Below are positions 1-7,062 of a stretch of 48,855 nt of DNA, one piece after another. The position numbers and the translations under genes are program-made. Source of the DNA: Alphaproteobacteria bacterium (GTDB taxonomy: Bacteria; Pseudomonadota; Alphaproteobacteria; RS24). The stretch covers positions 1-48,855 of the forward strand of contig CATDDF010000071.1 in the NCBI GenBank assembly GCA_949498175.1, given 5' to 3'. The notes under the pieces were generated by a model. The model saw only the letters and a list, made by a program, of their open reading frames with translations. It made no database searches and was not told where the DNA came from. Positions within the stretch are counted from its first letter, which is position 1, and each line of letters opens with the position of its first letter.

Positions 1-323
1 GCGCCATAAGCGGCGACAATCAGCACCCATAGCAGCATGGAGCCTTCATGGTTGCCCCACACACCGGCAATTTTATAGATGAGCGGCTTGGCGACATGAC
101 TATTGGCAAATACCACGGCAAGCGAAAAATCCGAGCGCACAAAGCCGTAAGTGAGCGCCAGAAATGCCAACATCACAAGGATAAATTGCGCCAGCGCGGC
201 GCGACGCGCCAGTGGCAAGGCCAAAGCCGTATCGCGCTGCATCAGATAAGGCGGCGCGATTGCTTGCACCAACGCTACGGCCAATGCCAGCACCAATACA
301 AAATGGCCGAACTCGGCAATCAT
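1..323 (-). CDS. ccmF: CcmF/CycK cytochrome c haem lyase subunit, N-terminal part (runs off the window)
   Basis: Only the first 107 codons lie in the window. CcmF is the large multi-pass inner-membrane subunit of the System I haem lyase, which takes haem from CcmE and attaches it to apocytochrome c on the periplasmic side. The visible part begins MIAEFGHF, gives two hydrophobic segments, then the family-typical [20 protein letters not shown] and GSMLLWVLI stretches, which end just at the first base. The ATG overlaps the ccmE stop in an ATGA, indicating translational coupling. Gene order ccmI-ccmE-ccmF is that of the alphaproteobacterial cycHJKL operon, so a ccmH/cycL gene is expected beyond the edge. 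Identification is secure; nothing can be said about the C-terminus. Confidence 0.95.
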   Translation of the reverse strand, partial: MIAEFGHFVLVLALAVALVQAIAPPYLMQRDTALALPLARRAALAQFILVMLAFLALTYGFVRSDFSLAVVFANSHVAKPLIYKIAGVWGNHEGSMLLWVLIVAAYG

Positions 324-772
324 GGCGCACCCTTTGCCGGATGCGGGGCATTATATTTGCCGGATTTTTCTAAAGCTTCAGCCACCTCAGGCGGCATATA
401 GGTTTCGTCATGCTTTGCCAGCACTGTGTCGGCGCGGAATATACCCGAGCCGTCAAAGCGCCCCTCGGCAACAACACCTTGCCCTTCGCGAAACAAATCG
501 GGCAGCATGCCCTCATAGGAAACATCAATGTCATACGCCAAATCAGTGACCTGAAAATCGGCGCGCAGACCGTCGCGCGTGACCGAGCCTTCGCGCACCA
601 AACCGCCAATCCGAATGGCCTCGCCAATGGCAGCCGGTTTGGCCGCCAATTCGCTGGGCGAACGGAAAAACACAATATTGTCTTCCAACGCGGTCAGAGC
701 AATGAAAGCCGCCAGCGCCAGAAACGCCAAGCCACCGCCAATCGCCGCCAATCTGATTTGCTTGCGGGTCAT
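320..772 (-). CDS. ccmE: CcmE/CycJ periplasmic haem chaperone
   Basis: A 150-residue protein of normal family length. CcmE is anchored by one N-terminal helix (about residues 8-28) with its OB-fold domain in the periplasm; it binds haem covalently and hands it to CcmF. The haem-binding motif [13 protein letters not shown] is present with His121 and Tyr125, so it should be active. The sequence also carries the usual FFRSPSEL and [11 protein letters not shown] blocks. The start is preceded by AGAGGAAGCG, a usable ribosome site. The gene lies 79 bases after ccmI and overlaps ccmF by four bases. Identification rests on motif recognition and operon context. Confidence 0.97.
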   Translation of the reverse strand: MTRKQIRLAAIGGGLAFLALAAFIALTALEDNIVFFRSPSELAAKPAAIGEAIRIGGLVREGSVTRDGLRADFQVTDLAYDIDVSYEGMLPDLFREGQGVVAEGRFDGSGIFRADTVLAKHDETYMPPEVAEALEKSGKYNAPHPAKGAP

Positions 773-851
773 ATCGCTTCCTCTTTGGCCGCACTATACG
801 CAAAGCCCCGCCCTAATGACCAATTTTTTCGGCGCGGCATATCGTGCCTCT

Positions 852-1460
852 TTATTGCGAAAGACGGCGGTCGAGCATTTTTGCCAGAGGCATATTATCA
901 GGCAAATTTTCCCGCATTTGTCGCCACAGCACGCGTGCCGCCTCGGAATCGCCCGATTGGTCATGCGCTTCAGCGCGCCAAAACCGCGCGGCAAAATTTT
1001 CCGGCTCAAGCGCCAAAGCCGTATCGAGCAAATCAACCGCCGCCTCGCTGACCACCCCGCCATCTTGCTCAATCAAGGCTTGTGCCAGACCGACCATGGC
1101 CTCGCTATTGTCGCTATCAAGCGCAAGCACGCGCTGCCAGCTATCAGCCGCCTTCGTATAATCCTCAAGGGTCATGCGCAGCCGCGCCATTAATAGCCAA
1201 CCGGTCGCATCATCAGGTGCATCGCGCAGGCGTTGCTCCAATTTGGCCATCACCGCGCCGGGCGGCAGCTCGTCCAACGCACCCTCAAGGCGCGGGGCCA
1301 GCGGCGCATCCGCACTGTCAGGATTGCCAATGGTCAGATAAACCAAAAGCGCGAAAAGCGGCACAAAAGCCAGTGTCACCAAAGCGGCTTTTTTTTGGCC
1401 GCTGGCATGCAGCGGCCGGCTGACGCCATAGCCGACGGCGCAAGCCACCAAAGCGACCAA
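852..1460 (-). CDS. ccmI: CcmI/CycH cytochrome c maturation TPR protein (non-ATG start)
   Basis: Predicted membrane-anchored TPR protein that delivers apocytochrome c to the haem lyase. Two hydrophobic segments lie near the N-terminus, separated by a short loop, followed by TPR-like helices (for example ATGWLLMARLRMTLEDY) in the C-terminal two thirds. About 202 residues is short for CycH proteins, which often exceed 300. No ATG lies near the expected start: the first in-frame Met is about 70 codons in, after both membrane segments. Candidates are TTG at 1460 (used here) or CTG at 1487, which would restore a fuller first helix (LFATFIFWLLVALVACA). The frame is continuous with the upstream nitroreductase apart from that gene's TAA at 1491-1493. 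No strong Shine-Dalgarno is seen, so coupled re-initiation is possible. Confidence 0.8.
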   Translation of the reverse strand: MVALVACAVGYGVSRPLHASGQKKAALVTLAFVPLFALLVYLTIGNPDSADAPLAPRLEGALDELPPGAVMAKLEQRLRDAPDDATGWLLMARLRMTLEDYTKAADSWQRVLALDSDNSEAMVGLAQALIEQDGGVVSEAAVDLLDTALALEPENFAARFWRAEAHDQSGDSEAARVLWRQMRENLPDNMPLAKMLDRRLSQ

Positions 1461-1490
1461 AAGCCAAAATATAAAAGTCGCGAACAGGGC

Positions 1491-2186
1491 TTAAAAACCC
1501 ATATAGGTGACGACTTCATCCATTGGCGCACGCGGGCTTTCCAAGCCGTTAACCGAGGCGTCAGGGTCAGCATAGCCAAGCGCCAAGCCACAAAAGAAAA
1601 TATGGCTGTCAGGAATACCCAAATATTCCTTCACCGTCGGCGCCCAAATCGCCCATGCTTCTTGCGGGCATGTGTGCAAGCCACGCTCGCGCGCCAGCAA
1701 CATCATGGTCTGAATGAGCATGCCCATATCCGACCATTGGCCTTCTTGCATTTGCTTATCGAGAGAAAAGAACATGCCGACAGGCGCGTGGAAAAAAGTG
1801 AAATTGCTGGCCAGCCAAGCCAACCGCGCTGCTTTATCTTCGCGCGCCACTCCCATGATTTCATACATGCGTTCGCCAATATCAAAACGGCGGCCATTAT
1901 AAGGCTCGCTCAATTCGGGCGGGTAAATGTGATACTCCGAGCCTTCGCCCATCGGCTTTTCTTGGCCCTTTTCAGCAATCAGATTAACCAGCTTGTCGCG
2001 CGCATCGCCTTGCAGTACATGCACATTCCACGGCTGCAAATTGCCGCCGGACGGCGCGCGCACCGCCGTTTCGACAATATATTTCACATCGGCTTCAGCC
2101 ACCGGCTTGTCTAAAAAAGCACGGCAGGAAAATCGTGTATTAATGGCGTCGCTGACGCTGGGTGAGTTTTCGGTAAGTCTGCTCAT
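1491..2186 (-). CDS. Nitroreductase family FMN enzyme
   Basis: A 231-residue FMN-dependent nitroreductase-fold oxidoreductase; these reduce nitro compounds, quinones or flavins with NAD(P)H. The RFSCRAFLDKPV block near residue 20, APSGGNLQPWNVHVL near 45 and a C-terminal LALGYADPDA are classic for the family. The start is the ATG at 2186, preceded by GGGAGG; the open frame continues upstream but without family similarity. It is the first gene of the run leading into ccmI-ccmE-ccmF, so it may share their transcript, though no role in cytochrome maturation is known for this family. Substrate cannot be assigned. Confidence 0.9.
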   Translation of the reverse strand: MSRLTENSPSVSDAINTRFSCRAFLDKPVAEADVKYIVETAVRAPSGGNLQPWNVHVLQGDARDKLVNLIAEKGQEKPMGEGSEYHIYPPELSEPYNGRRFDIGERMYEIMGVAREDKAARLAWLASNFTFFHAPVGMFFSLDKQMQEGQWSDMGMLIQTMMLLARERGLHTCPQEAWAIWAPTVKEYLGIPDSHIFFCGLALGYADPDASVNGLESPRAPMDEVVTYMGF

Positions 2187-2247
2187 ATCGGCCTCCCTTG
2201 AGGCGGCAGAATAGCGGCGCTCAGAAAAGAAGACCAGAGCTATAATG

Positions 2248-2750
2248 TCACGACAATGAGGGTGGGGGCAGATCAATAAAATGAACGGCAACCGCAATAC
2301 GCCCATCGGTAAATGTGCCCCCAATCGGCGACACGACGATATCCTCTTCGCGCCAATAAGTGCTCGGTGGATCGGCCGGGCCGGTGACAATCGTGTCTTT
2401 TTCCAAATCGAGATTAGAGCCGAAACGATCGGTTCCTGAATTTGTGCCCAAGCGCCATGCCGTCGGCCCGCTTATAGTGCTCAGAACGCGCGCCGTGACA
2501 CCCAGCAAAATAATATGCGACGGAATTTTCAAACCACCAAGACCGGCTGCCGGTTCAAAAACCGATTCCAATGTCTGAAACAGATGTGACGATTTCTCCG
2601 CTTGCAAGGATTGCCAGCCATTTGAGGTCAAAACCAGCATCTTGTTTTGCTCTTCATCCCATAATTGCCAGCCAAGCTGCGGCGTGACAAAAGCCCAACC
2701 GCTATCTTCATAAAGCGCCATAGCGCCATCATGGTCTTGCCATGCGCCGC
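2248..2750 (-). pseudogene. DUF2793 phage/GTA tail-region protein, 3' fragment
   Basis: This frame encodes the C-terminal part of a DUF2793 protein, a family found in tail regions of prophages and at the 3' end of alphaproteobacterial GTA clusters. Recognisable blocks are GAWQDHDGAMALYEDSGWAF, then TPQLGWQLWDEE, and near the end LLGVTARVLSTISGPTAWRL, GTDRFG and AVHFIDLPPP. Similarity starts abruptly near 2750. Upstream of that the same frame only reads through terminase DNA out of register, so the open frame that seems to begin at 2835 is an artefact of the junction. The N-terminal part and any start signal are gone, so the piece is almost certainly not translated as a functional protein. Confidence 0.75.
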
Positions 2751-2968
2751 GCCGGATGCTGGTGCGACGGTGCTTCAACGCGACCACGCACCCATTCGGC
2801 ACCGGCACGGGTCTTTCCGGCACCTCGCCCACCAAGCATCATCCAACAAGACCAATCACCGCCGGGCGGCAATTGATCGGGGCGCGCCCAAAAATCCCAA
2901 TGCCAATAAAGCGCCGCTATTTCTGCATCACTGAGCTGTCTCAGTATCTGCCGTCTCACCCGCGCCAT
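2729..2968 (-). pseudogene. GTA/phage large terminase (gp2-like), truncated after the Walker A motif
   Basis: The first roughly 75 codons of a GTA-type large terminase, the DNA-packaging ATPase. Visible are LSDAEIAALYWHWDFWARP and then GGDWSCWMMLGGRGAGKTRA, which contains the Walker A loop, followed by GAEWVRGRVE. A full terminase is about 400 residues or more; here the frame stops at 2729, and from about 2750 the DNA is the tail of a DUF2793 gene in another frame. The ATG at 2968 lies inside the 3' end of the gp1-like gene, the overlap usual for GTA genes 1 and 2. With Walker B, the nuclease domain and everything downstream missing, it cannot package DNA. Confidence 0.8.
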
Positions 2969-3242
2969 TCGCCAGCCCCGCCAATTTTTGTTCAATTTCG
3001 GCAATGAGTGCCTGGCGGGTTTGTGTGTCACTTTTTTCCGTGCGTTGTTTTTGTTTTTGCTGATGCGCGCGGTTAAGAACGTCAAAGGCGCGGGTCAGCA
3101 TGGTAACAATTCGGGCGCGCCGCTCCAGCGCTTCCGATGTGTCTTCTCCATCATCCGGTAAAGCGGCCTGCATGGCCTCCATATCGGCCAGCAAGTTTTG
3201 TTGCACGCTGTGCAAGCGGCTCTCGGTTTTATCGGTTTCCAT
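2928..3242 (-). CDS. GTA gp1-like small protein (possible small terminase remnant)
   Basis: A 104-residue, charged, helix-rich protein directly upstream of and overlapping the terminase fragment. Position, size and features such as EALERRARIVTMLTRAFDVL match GTA gene 1, regarded in Rhodobacter as the small terminase. The call rests mostly on position, because this family is poorly conserved. The frame is intact and starts at ATG 3242, with only a weak GAGG-like site about 20 bases upstream. With its partner truncated the protein has no evident job; it is either a decaying leftover or was kept for another reason. Upstream, 3243-3422 is a 180-base AT-rich gap that could hold the old GTA promoter; I see no clear sigma-70 site there. 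Confidence 0.55.
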   Translation of the reverse strand: METDKTESRLHSVQQNLLADMEAMQAALPDDGEDTSEALERRARIVTMLTRAFDVLNRAHQQKQKQRTEKSDTQTRQALIAEIEQKLAGLANGAGETADTETAQ

Positions 3243-3422
3243 CTGGGTTTCGGCGTCAGTGCCTCAAGCACTTTTTCTCACCATGACTGAAACCTATCAG
3301 AACAGCGTCACGCTTGTCAATATTTTTTTGTTATTTTTCAATGATTTACTCAACTTTTGCGTGTATATCTCGTCAGATTGGCAGAAAAATCAAGGGTTTG
3401 CCAAAACCGCCGCTACGTCATT

Positions 3423-3869
3423 TTATTGTTCCAGCGGCCAATCGGCGACGCGGTCTTCAGCATCCCCATCAAACGCCATTTCAGCAATCACCCGCCCCTT
3501 GACCGACATGCCCGCCTCAACCACCGTCTCGGCACGTCCTGATACCAAAGGATGCCAATCGGGCAAATCCTTGCCCTCATGCAATAGCCGGTAAGCGCAG
3601 CTTGGTGGCATGAAGTCGATTTTATCGAGATTGTCTTTGGTCAGCTTCACGCAATCGGGCACAAGTTTGGTGCGTTGCGTATAATGGGTGCAACGGCAGC
3701 TCTCTTGATCAAGCAAATTGCAGACAATATCGGTAAAAACGATTTCTTCGCTGTCTTCATCCTGCAGTTTCACCAAACAGCATTTGGCGCAACCGTCGCA
3801 AACGGCTTCCCATTGCGCGGCGGTCATATCAGCCAGTTTCACGCTCTCCCAAAACGGCTTTTCAGCCAT
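3423..3869 (-). CDS. YcgN/UPF0260 family cysteine-cluster protein
   Basis: A 148-residue cytosolic protein of the YcgN (UPF0260) family, whose conserved cysteines are thought to bind zinc or an iron-sulfur cluster; the biochemical role is unknown. The diagnostic CDGCAKCC motif is near residue 24, with further cysteines in the SCRCTHY and VPDCVKL stretches and in MPPSCAYRLL. Length and motif order match the family. The start at 3869 has AAGGGAG upstream. It is divergent from the ABC importer across a short gap. Identification as a family member is firm; function is not. Confidence 0.9.
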   Translation of the reverse strand: MAEKPFWESVKLADMTAAQWEAVCDGCAKCCLVKLQDEDSEEIVFTDIVCNLLDQESCRCTHYTQRTKLVPDCVKLTKDNLDKIDFMPPSCAYRLLHEGKDLPDWHPLVSGRAETVVEAGMSVKGRVIAEMAFDGDAEDRVADWPLEQ

Positions 3870-3934
3870 ATGAGTCTCCCTTCTCGGCGCGGCTCAAGTT
3901 GACGCGCCTCACCCTGTCTGCCAGTTTGTCACAA

Positions 3935-4942
3935 ATGAGACGGGGAATACAGTCACAGCGGTTTGCGTCAGTAAAAATGCTGATGGGAGCAATTGCGCTG
4001 TTTGTGTGGCCGTTCCACGCATCGGCGTTGGAAGCGGTGACATTTGCCACTGATTGGAAAGCGCAAGCCGAGCAAGGCGGATTTTATCAAGCCAAGGCGC
4101 TTGGCCTGTATGAAAAAGCCGGTCTAGATGTGACCATTCTGGGCGGCGGACCGGGTGTTAATATCCCGCAATTATTGGGCGCCGGTGCGATTGATTTCGG
4201 CATGGGCTCAAACAGCTTCATTCCGTTGAATATGGTGCGCGCCGGCGTGCCCGCCAAAGCGGTAATGGCCGCGTTTCAAAAAGACCCGCAAGTGCTCATC
4301 ACCCATCCGCGCGCCGATATCACAACGCTGGCCGATATAAAAGACAAGCCGGTAATGATTGCCGATGCCTCAATCAATGCGTTTTGGGTATGGCTGCGCG
4401 CCAAATATGATTTTTCCGATCGCCAAATCCGCAAATATACCTTCAATCTGGCACCTTTTCTGGTCAATCCAAAAGCCGTTCAGCAAGGCTATGTAACCTC
4501 CGAGCCCTATACGATTGCGACACGTGGCGGTTTTGAGCCGCAAGTCTTTCTGCTCTCCGATTTCGGCTATCCCAGCTATGCCGCTATGGTGCTGGCACAA
4601 AATCGGCTGATCGAAGAACAGCCGGAACTGGTGCAAGCCTTCGTCAATGCCTCGGTGGAGGGATGGCAAAGCTATATTTATGGCGATCCAAGCCCGGGCA
4701 ATAAGCTCATTCTCGCCGCCAATCCCGATATGCGCCAAGACATTATCGATCAAGCGATTGACCAAATTCGCAAGCGCGGCATGCTGGCCTCACCGGATAC
4801 GGAAAAAAACGGTCTGGGCGCAATGAGCACGGCACGCTGGCAAAGCTTTTTCAAAACCATGTCGGAAAACGGTGTCTATCCGACGGCGCTGAACTGGCAA
4901 GACGCCTTCACAACCGTTTTTACAAATGCAGGCGCGCCATGA
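3935..4942 (+). CDS. ABC transporter periplasmic substrate-binding protein, NMT1/THI5-SsuA type
   Basis: A secreted solute-binding protein that would capture a small organic ligand for the ATPase and permease encoded next. The mature part begins after a signal peptide ending near FHASALEAVTF, followed by TDWKAQAEQGGFYQAKALGL and the GAGAIDFGMGS block typical of the NMT1/THI5 group. That group includes binders of thiamine-pyrimidine precursors, sulfonates, nitrate and related compounds, so the ligand is not fixed. I chose ATG 3935 because it places two arginines before the hydrophobic core; TTG 3899 and ATG 3977 are alternatives and none has a strong ribosome site. It overlaps the ATPase gene by four bases. 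No thiamine-type riboswitch is evident upstream. Confidence 0.88.
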   Translation: MRRGIQSQRFASVKMLMGAIALFVWPFHASALEAVTFATDWKAQAEQGGFYQAKALGLYEKAGLDVTILGGGPGVNIPQLLGAGAIDFGMGSNSFIPLNMVRAGVPAKAVMAAFQKDPQVLITHPRADITTLADIKDKPVMIADASINAFWVWLRAKYDFSDRQIRKYTFNLAPFLVNPKAVQQGYVTSEPYTIATRGGFEPQVFLLSDFGYPSYAAMVLAQNRLIEEQPELVQAFVNASVEGWQSYIYGDPSPGNKLILAANPDMRQDIIDQAIDQIRKRGMLASPDTEKNGLGAMSTARWQSFFKTMSENGVYPTALNWQDAFTTVFTNAGAP

Positions 4943-5679
4943 GCGGTTTGGCTCTCAATGCGGCGAGCTTGCGCTATGATAATGGCTTCACCGCGCTCAA
5001 TAATGTGACGGCCGCGTTTGACAGTGGCAGCTTCACCGCTTTGGTCGGCCCGTCCGGCTGCGGCAAATCTAGCCTTTTGCGCCTATTGGCCGGTCTGGAA
5101 CACCCGTTTATCGGCAGTGTCACCGGCCTCGCCCAGAGCGATATTGGCTTTGTTTTCCAAGAGCCGACTTTGCTGGCATGGCGCAATGTCGCCGATAATA
5201 TCACCTTGCCGTTGAAAATAGAGGGGCATAACCCAAGCGAAATTGGGGGACGCCTTGATGAGGCATTGGCCTTGGTCGGCCTTACCGATTTTGCCGATGC
5301 GCTGCCGCGCCAATTATCGGGCGGTATGAAAATGCGCGTCTCACTGGCTCGCGCTTTGGCCAAGCGTCCCCCCGTGCTGTTGATGGACGAACCATTTGCA
5401 GCTTTGGACGAGTTAACGCGCTTTCGCCTCGATGACGATTTGCGCGCCATTTGGCAGCAGCAAAAATGCACGATTATTTTTGTTACCCATAGCGTCACCG
5501 AAGCAGCTTATTTGGCCGAACGCGCTTTGGTTATGCAGGATGGCGAAATTCAGACCGAAATTACCATTGACCAAAATGATCGCGATAGCGGTTTTCGCAG
5601 CGCCCCCGCTTTCAGCGCAGCGTGCAATGCGCTGAGTGCAGCACTGGGACATGGCATGGAAACAAAAGGCGAGGCTTAG
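4939..5679 (+). CDS. ABC transporter ATP-binding subunit (SsuB/TauB-like)
   Basis: The 246-residue cytoplasmic ATPase of the importer. Walker A is GPSGCGKSS at about residues 37-45, the Q-loop lies in GFVFQEPTLLAWRNV, the ABC signature is LSGGMKMRVSLARAL, and Walker B plus D-loop is VLLMDEPFAALDE, followed by the switch histidine in IFVTHSVTEA. All catalytic elements are present, so it should be active. The ATG overlaps the end of the binding-protein gene, and the permease starts four bases after its stop: one operon. Substrate follows the binding protein and is unresolved. Confidence 0.94.
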   Translation: MSGLALNAASLRYDNGFTALNNVTAAFDSGSFTALVGPSGCGKSSLLRLLAGLEHPFIGSVTGLAQSDIGFVFQEPTLLAWRNVADNITLPLKIEGHNPSEIGGRLDEALALVGLTDFADALPRQLSGGMKMRVSLARALAKRPPVLLMDEPFAALDELTRFRLDDDLRAIWQQQKCTIIFVTHSVTEAAYLAERALVMQDGEIQTEITIDQNDRDSGFRSAPAFSAACNALSAALGHGMETKGEA

Positions 5680-5682
5680 ACA

Positions 5683-6450
5683 ATGCGCTATCTCATTCCC
5701 TTTTTGCTCGGTCTCGCGCTGCTTGGCCTATGGGAGTTTTGGGTCAGCGCTGCCGACGTACCGGTGTTTATCCTGCCTGCGCCATCTGCCATTGCAGCGG
5801 CTATGGCCGATAATTTCGGCGCGCTTATGGCGGCGCTTTGGGTTACGATGACAGTGACCCTATCGGCTTTTTTCTGGGCCGTGGTGAGTGCCGTCGCGCT
5901 GGCCATACTCTTCACCCGCGCACGATTGATTGAAATGGCGCTTTATCCTTATGTCATCACCCTGCAGGTTACCCCGGTCGTCGCCATTGCGCCGCTCATC
6001 CTCATCTGGGTCGGCTTTGATAATGTGTCGCGCGCTTTGGTAATGATTGCGTGGATTGTCGCTTTCTTCCCGATGCTGACCAATACTGTGCAGGGGCTGC
6101 GCAGCGTTGACCCACAATTGCATGATATGATGACGCTCGCGGGTGCTTCATGGTGGCAAAGATTATTGTATTTGGAACTGCCCGCCGCGCTACCGAGCAT
6201 GCTGACAGGGGCAAAAATTTCAGGCGGCTTGGCTTTAATCGGCGCAGTGGTGGCCGAATTTGTCGCCGGATCCGGTGCCAGCACCGGTTTGGCCTGGCGC
6301 ATTATTGAAGCGGGCAATCGGCTGGAAATCGCCACCATGTTCGCAAGTCTTGTGCTTCTCTCGGCGCTCGGCATTTTGCTGTTCTATCTGCTGAGCTTTT
6401 GCGAATGGCTGGTCTTGCATAAATGGCATGAAAGTTTCCGGCGCGGATAG
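5683..6450 (+). CDS. ABC transporter permease (SsuC/ThiX-like)
   Basis: A 255-residue inner-membrane permease with about six predicted helices. It has the binding-protein-dependent transport domain and an EAA-type coupling loop around LHDMMTLAGASWWQRLLYLE, followed by LPAALPSMLTGAKISGGLAL, as in the SsuC/TauC/ThiX family. It completes the three-gene importer with the two genes upstream. The last 72 codons are overlapped on the other strand by an open frame (6235-6573) that may encode a small membrane protein. The downstream gap to 6728 holds a palindrome and a promoter candidate for the sulfite reductase operon. Confidence 0.93.
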   Translation: MRYLIPFLLGLALLGLWEFWVSAADVPVFILPAPSAIAAAMADNFGALMAALWVTMTVTLSAFFWAVVSAVALAILFTRARLIEMALYPYVITLQVTPVVAIAPLILIWVGFDNVSRALVMIAWIVAFFPMLTNTVQGLRSVDPQLHDMMTLAGASWWQRLLYLELPAALPSMLTGAKISGGLALIGAVVAEFVAGSGASTGLAWRIIEAGNRLEIATMFASLVLLSALGILLFYLLSFCEWLVLHKWHESFRRG

Positions 6451-6573
6451 GTGACATAATCCGTCGACACATTGCTCACCCTTAGGCCCGTCCATCGCAT
6501 CACGCCACACCATCACCGGCACCGGTACAAAAAGTGCTACACTCAATAATATCAAAATCCAGAGCCGCATCAT
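6235..6573 (-). CDS. Possible small membrane protein, antisense to the permease 3' end
   Basis: I do not recognise a family. The frame begins at ATG 6573 (or the next codon, 6570) six bases or so after AAGGGGAAG, a good ribosome site. It encodes a clear N-terminal hydrophobic helix (MMRLWILILLSVALFVPVPV), then a short polar stretch with two cysteines (GEQCVDGLCHL). The first 40 codons lie in the gap after the permease; the rest runs antisense through the permease gene and looks low in information, which argues that only the front part is under selection, if any. It could be a real small protein, a decayed one, or chance. Confidence 0.3.
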   Translation of the reverse strand: MMRLWILILLSVALFVPVPVMVWRDAMDGPKGEQCVDGLCHLSAPETFMPFMQDQPFAKAQQIEQQNAERREKHKTCEHGGDFQPIARFNNAPGQTGAGTGSGDKFGHHCAD

Positions 6574-6635
6574 CTTCCCCTTGCGGCCAAATTGGCGCAA
6601 AAAGGTAAAGAAAAAGCGAATGAGACTGCATTATC

Positions 6636-6651
6636 TACATATTAATATGTA
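6636..6651. promoter_or_regulatory. Perfect 16-bp palindrome upstream of the sulfite reductase operon
   Basis: TACATATTAATATGTA is its own reverse complement over all 16 bases and sits in an AT-rich patch. It lies 22 bases before a candidate -35 box (6674) and about 65 bases before the likely transcription start, the usual position of an activator operator. A dimeric regulator of sulfur assimilation (LysR-type or Rrf2-type) is a reasonable guess, but no regulator gene is nearby and the identity is inference. Confidence 0.5.
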
Positions 6652-6673
6652 AATAAAATTATTTTACATTATG

Positions 6674-6702
6674 TTGACGTGTTTAAGGAAATTGGGCAAT
6701 AT
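6674..6702 (+). promoter_or_regulatory. Candidate sigma-70 promoter of the DUF2849-cysI-DUF934 operon
   Basis: A -35 box TTGACG, a 17-base spacer and a -10 box CAATAT. Transcription would begin near 6709, giving a leader of about 20 bases before the ATG at 6729. The -10 box is weak, which fits a promoter needing an activator bound at the palindrome upstream. Seen by eye only. Confidence 0.4.
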
Positions 6703-6728
6703 CCGCGCGTCTTATGCAAGGAGCAAAT

Positions 6729-7058
6729 ATGGCTCAACATGCCGCCAAAGGGGCCCGTTTTCAGGCCGTGACTGCCAATCGTTTGAGCGATGGCGAAGTG
6801 GTTTATTTCAGCGCCGATAATTGCTGGGTCGAAAGCTTTACCGACGCCGATATTGCCGATGGCGCAGAGGCCGCCGACGCGCTTTTGGCGCGTGCCATGC
6901 CGGATGATTTTGAAGCCCATGTGTTGGAGCCTTATTTGTTTGAAGTGCTGGAAGCCGACAACTTTTATAAACCGGCCAGTGTGCGCGAAACCATTCGCGC
7001 CGCCGGGCCGACCGTGCGTCTTGACCTTGGCAAACAAGCAGAAGTGAAGGCGGAGTAA
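6729..7058 (+). CDS. DUF2849 protein of the sulfite reductase operon
   Basis: A 109-residue small soluble protein of the DUF2849 family, regularly found directly in front of cysI-type sulfite reductase genes in Alphaproteobacteria. Recognisable features are NRLSDGEVVYFS near residue 18 and the central stretch rich in Asp and Ala. The start at 6729 is chosen over the ATG at 6714 because AAGGAG sits seven bases before it. Its stop is four bases before cysI. A helper role in sulfite reduction is inferred only from this linkage; no catalytic motif is visible. Confidence 0.85.
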   Translation: MAQHAAKGARFQAVTANRLSDGEVVYFSADNCWVESFTDADIADGAEAADALLARAMPDDFEAHVLEPYLFEVLEADNFYKPASVRETIRAAGPTVRLDLGKQAEVKAE

Positions 7059-7062
7059 GCCG

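Noticed and set aside
1233-2114. A 293-codon plus-strand frame across ccmI and the nitroreductase
   Set aside because: Crosses two clear genes on the other strand, biased composition, no start signal.
1491-2390. 299-residue version of the nitroreductase
   Set aside because: The first 68 residues show no family similarity and a GGGAGG site lies just before the inner ATG at 2186.
2751-2835. Extension of the DUF2793 fragment upstream to an ATG, giving a 195-residue protein
   Set aside because: The residues before about 2750 are terminase DNA read out of frame, so the apparent intact gene is produced by the deletion junction.
3243-3422. Small plus-strand frames between the GTA gp1-like gene and the YcgN-family gene
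   Set aside because: AT-rich, no ribosome sites and no recognisable protein; more likely old control DNA of the GTA locus.
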